From Mesorhizobium sp. (GTDB lineage Bacteria > Pseudomonadota > Alphaproteobacteria > Rhizobiales > Rhizobiaceae): a DNA stretch of 64,000 nucleotides. The notes below the pieces were generated by a model. The model ran no database searches. It worked only from the letters and a program-made list of their open reading frames with translations, and had not been told where the DNA came from. Positions within the stretch are counted from its first letter, which is position 1; each line of letters begins with the position of its first letter. A program made the translations under genes and the position numbers. This document shows, one piece after another, positions 59,006-64,000 of this stretch. The stretch covers positions 62,001 through 126,000 of the forward strand of contig SAJS01000003.1 in assembly GCA_004017535.1 (NCBI GenBank), read 5' to 3'.

Positions 59006-59473
59006 TTAGATCGGCAACGCGCCCGTCTCCTTCAACGTCTCCAGCACGATCGCCGTCTTCACATGCTGCACGGATTCGTGCGGCAGCAGAACGCCGTTGA
59101 CGAACTCCGACAGGGATTTGAGATCGGGCGTCACCACCTTGAGGATGTAATCCATCTCACCGGTCAGCGCGTGCGCCTCCTGCACCTCGGGCAGTCGCGC
59201 CACCAGTTCGCCGAAGCGGCGGGCATTGTCGCGGTTGTGGGTGGCCAGGGTCACCGAGATGACGTTGACCAGCGAAAAGCCGAGACGATCGCGGTCGAGC
59301 ACCGCCCGATAGCCCTTGATGTAGCCATCGTCCTCCAGCCGCTGGCGGCGGCGCGAGCATTGCGAGGGCGACAGGTTCACGCGCTCCGAAAGATCGTTGT
59401 TGGTGTATCGCGCGTCGTCCTGCAGAAGCGCCATTATCTTGCGGTCAAACTGATCAAGGCGCGTATCATCCAT
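59006..59473 (-). CDS. Lrp/AsnC-family transcriptional regulator
   Basis: A 155-residue regulator: winged helix-turn-helix in residues 5-60 (NNDLSERVNLSPSQCSRRRQ) and a RAM ligand domain (LTGEMDYILKVVTPDLKSL). The start MDDTRLDQFDR is chosen because GGAG lies eight bases upstream; two earlier ATGs have none. It is divergent from hppD with a 137-nt gap and is the likely controller of tyrosine catabolism. Confidence 0.9.
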   Translation of the reverse strand: MDDTRLDQFDRKIMALLQDDARYTNNDLSERVNLSPSQCSRRRQRLEDDGYIKGYRAVLDRDRLGFSLVNVISVTLATHNRDNARRFGELVARLPEVQEAHALTGEMDYILKVVTPDLKSLSEFVNGVLLPHESVQHVKTAIVLETLKETGALPI

Positions 59474-59610
59474 ACGCATTTCTCCGTTCATGCACAATTT
59501 GCGCACATGATGGGCATTTCGGGCGACTGAATGCAAGCACCGTGCGGAGGCTTCGCGCTATCCTGATGAAAGATGGCCGAGCCCGGCCGTACAGCTCTCG
59601 GAGGACTGCC

Positions 59611-60726
59611 ATGGGCCCCTTCCCGCACGACGCACCGCCCGCGAAAATCAGCAAGCAAAATCCCGCCGGTACCGACGGCTTCGAATTCGTCGAATTCGCG
59701 CATCCTGAGCCCACCAAGCTTGCCGAGCTTTTCACCCGCATGGGTTATGTCGCGGTGGCCAAGCATCGCAGCAAAAACATCACCGTCTGGCGCCAAGGCG
59801 ATATCAACTATGTCATCAATGCTGAGCCCGGCTCGCATGCGATGAAGTTCGTCGAAAAGCATGGCCCCTGCGCCGCCTCGATGGCCTGGCGCGTGGTGGA
59901 TGCCAAACACGCCTTCGAGCACGCCGTGTCGAAGGGCGCGACGCCTTACGAAGGCATCGACAAGGCGCTGGACGTGCCGGCCATTGTCGGCATCGGCGGC
60001 TCGCTGCTGTATTTCATCGAGGCCTATGGCGAGAAGGGCTCGGCCTATGACGCCGAGTTCGAATGGATGGGCGAGCGCGACCCGAAGCCGGAGGGCGTCG
60101 GCTTCTATTATCTCGACCACCTCACCCACAATGTCTATCGCGGCAACATGGACAAGTGGTGGGATTTCTACCGCGACCTGTTCGGCTTCAAGCAGATCCA
60201 CTTCTTCGACATCGACGGCAAGATCACCGGCCTGGTGAGCCGCGCCATTACCTCGCCCTGCGGCAAGATCCGCATTCCGCTTAACGAATCCAAGGACGAG
60301 ACCAGCCAGATCGCCGAGTATCTGAAGAAGTACAATGGCGAGGGCATCCAACATATCGCGGTGGGCACCGACGCGATCTACGAGGCCACCGACAAGCTTG
60401 CCGCCAATGGGCTGAAGTTCATGCCAGGCCCGCCCGACACCTATTACGAGATGTCGCATGAGCGCGTGCACGGCCATGACGAGCCGATCGAGCGCATGAA
60501 GAAGCACGGCATCCTGATCGACGGCGAAGGCGTAGTCGACGGCGGCATGACCAAGATCCTGCTGCAGATTTTCTCTAAGACCGTGATCGGCCCGATCTTC
60601 TTCGAGTTCATTCAGCGCAAGGGCGACGAAGGCTTTGGCGAAGGCAATTTCCGCGCCCTGTTCGAGTCGATCGAACAGGACCAGATCAAGCGCGGCGTGA
60701 TCAAGCTCGACGGCAAGGCGGCGTAG
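59611..60726 (+). CDS. hppD: 4-hydroxyphenylpyruvate dioxygenase
   Basis: Converts 4-hydroxyphenylpyruvate to homogentisate with Fe(II) and oxygen. The 371-residue product has two vicinal-oxygen-chelate halves. Iron ligands are His in YLDHLTHNVYRG, His in EGIQHIAVGTD and Glu in IFFEFIQRKG. GGAGG lies before the ATG. The next steps, HmgA and a fumarylacetoacetase-like protein, are encoded 1-3 kb away on the other strand. Confidence 0.96.
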   Translation: MGPFPHDAPPAKISKQNPAGTDGFEFVEFAHPEPTKLAELFTRMGYVAVAKHRSKNITVWRQGDINYVINAEPGSHAMKFVEKHGPCAASMAWRVVDAKHAFEHAVSKGATPYEGIDKALDVPAIVGIGGSLLYFIEAYGEKGSAYDAEFEWMGERDPKPEGVGFYYLDHLTHNVYRGNMDKWWDFYRDLFGFKQIHFFDIDGKITGLVSRAITSPCGKIRIPLNESKDETSQIAEYLKKYNGEGIQHIAVGTDAIYEATDKLAANGLKFMPGPPDTYYEMSHERVHGHDEPIERMKKHGILIDGEGVVDGGMTKILLQIFSKTVIGPIFFEFIQRKGDEGFGEGNFRALFESIEQDQIKRGVIKLDGKAA

Positions 60727-60752
60727 GCGATCCGATTCGGATAGCTTGCGAT

Positions 60753-60792
60753 GCGATCCTTTATGACCTAAATTATGGTCATAAAGGATCGC
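60753..60792. promoter_or_regulatory. Perfect 16-bp inverted repeat before the second antitoxin gene
   Basis: GCGATCCTTTATGACC and its exact complement GGTCATAAAGGATCGC are separated by 8 nt (TAAATTAT). The repeat ends 4 nt before the antitoxin ATG, and the AAAGGA ribosome-binding site lies inside the right arm. It can act as an operator or as an RNA hairpin hiding the start. Confidence 0.85.
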
Positions 60793-60796
60793 AGCC

Positions 60797-61021
60797 ATGA
60801 ATGTCTCCATCGCCGAAGCCAAGGCCAAATTGTCGGAACTCGTAAGCCGCGCTGAAGCCGGCGAGGAGATCGTGCTTACGCGCCATGGCAAGGTTGCCGC
60901 GCGTATTGTACCGCCAGAGGTGGTCGAACCGCTTCCGCGTATCGGCGCCCTGAAGGGCAAGATCTGGATTGCGGACGACTTTGACGAACTCGGTCCCGAA
61001 TGGGACGAGTACGTCAAATGA
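60797..61021 (+). CDS. Phd/YefM-type antitoxin
   Basis: A 74-residue antitoxin: NVSIAEAKAKLSELVSRAEA then GEEIVLTRHGKVAARIVPP forms the DNA-binding dimer fold, and the acidic tail IADDFDELGPEWDEYVK the toxin-binding part. Its stop overlaps the toxin start (ATGA). The ribosome-binding site is embedded in the 16-bp inverted repeat just upstream. Confidence 0.9.
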   Translation: MNVSIAEAKAKLSELVSRAEAGEEIVLTRHGKVAARIVPPEVVEPLPRIGALKGKIWIADDFDELGPEWDEYVK

Positions 61022-61395
61022 CGACAGGTCCGTTTCTCGCCGACACGCATGTTATCCTCTGGTCGATTTCGGACGATCGACGTCTCAGCGAACAGCACCG
61101 TGCCATCCTGAACTCCGAAGCGGTGGTGTTCGCGAGCGCGGCAAGCGTTTGGGAAATCGCCATCAAACGATCAATTGGAAAACTTCAGGCGCCAGCTGAC
61201 CTGCCGGCATTGCTTCCGAGGATGCGGTTTCAGCCCCTCGCCGTTACGTTGCTGCATGCGCACGCAGTCGGCGATCTACCTTCTCACCATGGCGATCCGT
61301 TCGATAGGTTGCTGATTGCACAGGCGCAGATAGAGAACCTGACGATCCTGACATCCGACTCGCATTTCGCTCGGTACAACGTTGCGCTAGCTTAA
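61018..61395 (+). CDS. PIN-domain (VapC-type) toxin
   Basis: A 125-residue PIN ribonuclease of the type paired with Phd antitoxins. Acidic residues are in FLADTHVILWSI, AASVWEIAIK, HGDPFDRLLIAQA and LTSDSHFARYNV. It begins at the ATG overlapping the antitoxin stop. Its stop overlaps the end of the converging DinB-type gene by a few bases. Confidence 0.9.
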   Translation: MTTGPFLADTHVILWSISDDRRLSEQHRAILNSEAVVFASAASVWEIAIKRSIGKLQAPADLPALLPRMRFQPLAVTLLHAHAVGDLPSHHGDPFDRLLIAQAQIENLTILTSDSHFARYNVALA

Positions 61396-61940
61396 CTTTC
61401 CAGCCCCAACCGCTCGACCTCGTCCCTTCTCAGCTTGATGTCGTAGTCGAGCAGAAACTCATCCAATTGCGGCGGCGGAACGGACGTGCCGGAGAGCATC
61501 GCATGCACCTGGCCGCGGTGGTGGATGTCGTGCAGGAAGACATGCGCAAGAATGTCGCCGATGCGTTCGGGGATCTTGCCATCCTCGCGTCGGTCGGTGA
61601 TGACGCGGCGGTCGAGATCGACTTCCAACAGGCCGTCGCAGAAAGCGATCAGCCTGTGGTCGAAATCCGCCTGTGCCGCCGCCAGGCTCGCCGCATCGTC
61701 GAACGGCACGAAAGTGTCGTATGCCGCGGCGCCGAGACCGCCGTCGGTCAGGAAATCGAGATAGAGATGGTCGACCGCGAGGATATGGTTGAGCGTCTCC
61801 CTGATCGACGGAAAGAAGCTGACCCGCCCGGCCTCGAATTCGCCAGGCTGCAGCGCGAGCACGGCGCGGTAGAGCCGGTCATTCGACCACAGATTGTTGC
61901 GAGCCATGCGGCGCAGATGCTCGAGCAGGGTCACCTTCAC
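61392..61940 (-). CDS. DinB-family protein
   Basis: A 182-residue four-helix-bundle protein of the DinB/YfiT superfamily, with candidate metal ligands in ETLNHILAVDHLYLDFL and VFLHDIHHRGQVHAML. Members include metal- and thiol-dependent S-transferases and maleylpyruvate isomerases. It starts with GTG overlapping the fumarylacetoacetase-like gene (GTGA) and is last in the hmgA operon, so a role in tyrosine breakdown is possible. Confidence 0.85.
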   Translation of the reverse strand: MKVTLLEHLRRMARNNLWSNDRLYRAVLALQPGEFEAGRVSFFPSIRETLNHILAVDHLYLDFLTDGGLGAAAYDTFVPFDDAASLAAAQADFDHRLIAFCDGLLEVDLDRRVITDRREDGKIPERIGDILAHVFLHDIHHRGQVHAMLSGTSVPPPQLDEFLLDYDIKLRRDEVERLGLES

Positions 61941-62950
61941 CCCTCGTATTTCTCGACCTTCTGCTCGATGGCACCGAAGATCGAGTGACCGGCCTTGTCC
62001 TTCATCTCGATCCGCACCGTGTCGCCGAAACGCAGGAACGGCGTCTTCGGCTCGCCGCTTTCGATCGTCTCGATCATGCGCAGTTCGGCGATGCAGGAAT
62101 AGCCGGCGCCGCCGGCCGAGACGGGTTTGCCCGGCCCGCCGTTCAGCTTGTTGGAAACGGTGCCGGAGCCGATGATGGTTCCGGCGGCGAGCGGCCGGGT
62201 CTTCGCGGCATGCGCGATCAGCGCCGGAAAGTCGAAGGTCATGTCGACACCGGCATTGGCGCGGCCGAAGGGCTTGCCATTGAGATCGGCGAGCAGCGGC
62301 AGGCTGACCTTGCCGCCATCCCAGGCATCGCCCAACTCGTCGGGCGTGACAGCGACCGGCGAGAATGCCGAGGAGGGTTTCGACTGGAAGAAGCCGAAGC
62401 CTTTGGCCAGCTCCGGCCCGGTAATGGCGCGCAACGTCACGTCGTTGACCAGCATGACGAGGCGGATCGCCTCCCTCGCCTCTTCCAGGCTGGCACCCAT
62501 CGGCACGTCGTCGACGACGACCGCAACCTCCGCCTCCATGTCGATACCCAAGGCTTCGTCGGCCATGCGGATCGGATCGCGCGGGGGAACAAAACTATCC
62601 GAGCCACCTTGGTAGAGCAGCGGATCAGTCCAGAAGCTTGCCGGCATCTCGGCGCCGCGCGCCTTCCGCACCAGCTCGACATGGTTCACATAGGCCGAGC
62701 CGTCTGCCCATTGATAGGCTCGTGGCAGCGGCGAATGCGCGTTATGTTCATGGAAGCGCTCCGACGGCACTGCGTTGGTCTCGAGCGATTCCGCCAAGGT
62801 CGCGAGATGCGGCGCGATGCGGCGCCAGTCATCGAGCGCGGCCTGCAGCGTCGGCACCAGGAAGGAGGCATCGGTGAACCGCGTCAGATCGCGCGAGACC
62901 ACGACCAGCTTCCCGTCGCGCGTCCCGTTCTTCAGTGTGGCAAGCTTCAT
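61937..62950 (-). CDS. Fumarylacetoacetate hydrolase family protein
   Basis: A 337-residue protein of the FAH superfamily; with hmgA in the operon it probably cleaves fumarylacetoacetate to fumarate and acetoacetate. Metal ligands are in GIDMEAEVAVVVDDVPMG and the Asp of LVMLVNDVTLRA; KPSSAFSPVAVTPDEL and GTIIGSGTVSNK are typical. It is shorter than eukaryotic FAH (about 420) but normal for the bacterial form. It overlaps genes on both sides by four bases. Confidence 0.9.
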   Translation of the reverse strand: MKLATLKNGTRDGKLVVVSRDLTRFTDASFLVPTLQAALDDWRRIAPHLATLAESLETNAVPSERFHEHNAHSPLPRAYQWADGSAYVNHVELVRKARGAEMPASFWTDPLLYQGGSDSFVPPRDPIRMADEALGIDMEAEVAVVVDDVPMGASLEEAREAIRLVMLVNDVTLRAITGPELAKGFGFFQSKPSSAFSPVAVTPDELGDAWDGGKVSLPLLADLNGKPFGRANAGVDMTFDFPALIAHAAKTRPLAAGTIIGSGTVSNKLNGGPGKPVSAGGAGYSCIAELRMIETIESGEPKTPFLRFGDTVRIEMKDKAGHSIFGAIEQKVEKYEG

Positions 62951-63834
62951 GCGGTTTCCTCTCCTCGCGCGGCTTTGGCGCCGCTTAGTTGTACAACAAG
63001 GCCGTCGCGGGCGATCGTCAAGTCACCCGGCCAAGTTTTCCTGACAGCGGCGACCCAATCGGCTTCGCCGAAGGCTGGATCGTCGGCCGGAATGAGATGG
63101 TTGAGCACCAGCCGCCGCACGCCGGCATCGCTGGCGATGCGGCCCGCATCCTCGGCGAGGCTGTGGCTGGCGAACAGGTGCTCGCGCAGCCGCGCGCCGT
63201 TGCCGGTCCGGGCGACCAGCCTTTCCACACCGTCTTTCAGCATGGCCTCATGGACGAGGATGTCGGCGCCGCGCGCGAATTCTGCCAGCGGCGGGAAGAA
63301 GGCTGTGTCGGCGGAGAACACCACGCTCCTGCCGCCATGCTCGAAGCGCAGCGCAAAACAGTCGGTCACCGGCGGATGGTCGACGCGCAGCGCCGTCACT
63401 GTCAGTCCTTCCTCCTCCAGGATGGCGCCCTCGCCGAATTCCTTGATGGAGACCAGTTCGCGGATATCCGGCCGCCCCTCGTCGACGATGCGGATCTCGA
63501 TGTCGAACTCCATCGCCTGACAGAAATGCCGCCAGTAGTCCTGTGTGCCGCGTGGGCCGAAAACGGTCGTCGGCGTCGTCAACCCCGCCGTCCAGGCGGT
63601 GTGGATCAGCGGCCCGAGTTCCAAAATATGGTCCGAATGGAGGTGCGTGATGAAGACCAGGTCGAGCGCCTTCAGGCTGATGCCGGCATCGACCAGGCCG
63701 CGCGTGACGCCCAGCCCGCAATCGACGACGATGGTGCGCCCACCGAGTTCCAGCAGCGACGAACTCGGCCATGGACCGCCCGGCCGCAGCGCCGGGCCGC
63801 CCTTGGAACCCAGAAGCACCAGCCTGTCGCTCAT
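62947..63834 (-). CDS. MBL-fold metallo-hydrolase (RNase Z-like subgroup)
   Basis: A 295-residue metallo-beta-lactamase fold enzyme. The zinc motif is FITHLHSDHILELGPL, with later ligands in RVDHPPVTDCF, SADTAFFPPL and ASHSLAEDAG and a final LNHLIPADD. Its place between hmgA and the fumarylacetoacetase-like gene, with four-base overlap, implies a role tied to homogentisate catabolism. The reaction is not known to me. Confidence 0.87.
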   Translation of the reverse strand: MSDRLVLLGSKGGPALRPGGPWPSSSLLELGGRTIVVDCGLGVTRGLVDAGISLKALDLVFITHLHSDHILELGPLIHTAWTAGLTTPTTVFGPRGTQDYWRHFCQAMEFDIEIRIVDEGRPDIRELVSIKEFGEGAILEEEGLTVTALRVDHPPVTDCFALRFEHGGRSVVFSADTAFFPPLAEFARGADILVHEAMLKDGVERLVARTGNGARLREHLFASHSLAEDAGRIASDAGVRRLVLNHLIPADDPAFGEADWVAAVRKTWPGDLTIARDGLVVQLSGAKAARGEETA

Positions 63835-63844
63835 CGGGCGAGCC

Positions 63845-64000
63845 TCAAGACCAGTCGCCCTCCGGTGTGCCGTTGAAACGCTTCTTCAGGTCGGCCCAGC
63901 AGTCGATATAGTTCTCCTGCAAGGTGCCGAGTTCGGCGGCATAGCGCGTCAGCATCTGCGGGAAACGCGTCTCGAACATGAAGGCTATGGTGTTGTCGAG
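63845..64000 (-). CDS. hmgA: Homogentisate 1,2-dioxygenase, C-terminal part (partial)
   Basis: Opens the homogentisate ring to maleylacetoacetate. Only the last 51 residues are in the window ([20 protein letters not shown], then [20 protein letters not shown] and [11 protein letters not shown]), matching the conserved C-terminus of the family. The gene continues past the right edge. It heads the minus-strand operon that includes the MBL, FAH-like and DinB genes, 10 nt apart from the MBL gene. Confidence 0.88.
   Translation of the reverse strand, partial: LDNTIAFMFETRFPQMLTRYAAELGTLQENYIDCWADLKKRFNGTPEGDWS

Overview
The window is a high-GC chromosomal segment of an alphaproteobacterium of the Rhizobiales, most like Mesorhizobium. 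The evidence is a side-by-side ndvA/ndvB cyclic beta-1,2-glucan system, a five-step hut pathway with HutF and HutG, NADH-independent housekeeping genes of alphaproteobacterial type, and short palindromic mosaic repeats between genes. No phage, integrase, transposase or CRISPR array was seen. About 90 percent of the sequence is coding.

Layout. 1-7.3 kb: the start of aspS, a DeoR regulator divergent from an MFS transporter, rnd, a MAPEG protein, a membrane protein, guaB and a GTGA-coupled Phd/VapC-type toxin-antitoxin pair. 7.5-14.1 kb: a DHA2 drug exporter, rlmE with ppx, a YbhN-type flippase-like protein, tRNA-Gln(CTG), then a looser stretch with small hypothetical genes and a small exported protein closed by a 14-bp terminator. 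14.1-19.1 kb: an aldehyde dehydrogenase, an ACT/GNAT pair, a YeiH family protein, free-Met-R-sulfoxide reductase and a Nudix hydrolase.

19.1-25.8 kb: a catabolic-looking locus made of a GlxA-type regulator, a DddP-like M24 enzyme, an isochorismatase-fold hydrolase, an HSL-type alpha/beta hydrolase and a Tat-exported peptide-type solute-binding protein without permeases. Two copies of one palindromic repeat bracket the three enzymes, and one of them supplies the last codons of the alpha/beta hydrolase. The DddP-like enzyme keeps every metal ligand but lacks the catalytic aspartate of DMSP lyase, so its substrate is open. This is the best candidate here for an undescribed pathway. 26.8-32.8 kb: a six-gene DUF4129-DUF4350-MoxR-DUF58-SpoIIM-RDD operon.

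33.1-46.8 kb: a lyxose-isomerase-type enzyme, a D-threonine-aldolase-type enzyme, a lone ccmC, then ndvA and the 2859-residue ndvB. 47.0-55.1 kb: the complete histidine utilisation regulon, hutI-H-G-U-D on the minus strand divergent from hutF-hutC, with a perfect HutC-type palindrome between them. 55.3-58.6 kb: RidA and an AztABC/ZnuABC-type zinc importer with Zur-like boxes. 58.7-64 kb: tyrosine catabolism, with an Lrp regulator divergent from hppD, a second Phd/VapC pair behind a perfect 16-bp inverted repeat, and an overlapping minus-strand operon hmgA-MBL hydrolase-fumarylacetoacetase-like-DinB.

Functional names rest on recognised motifs and family knowledge; no database search was run.
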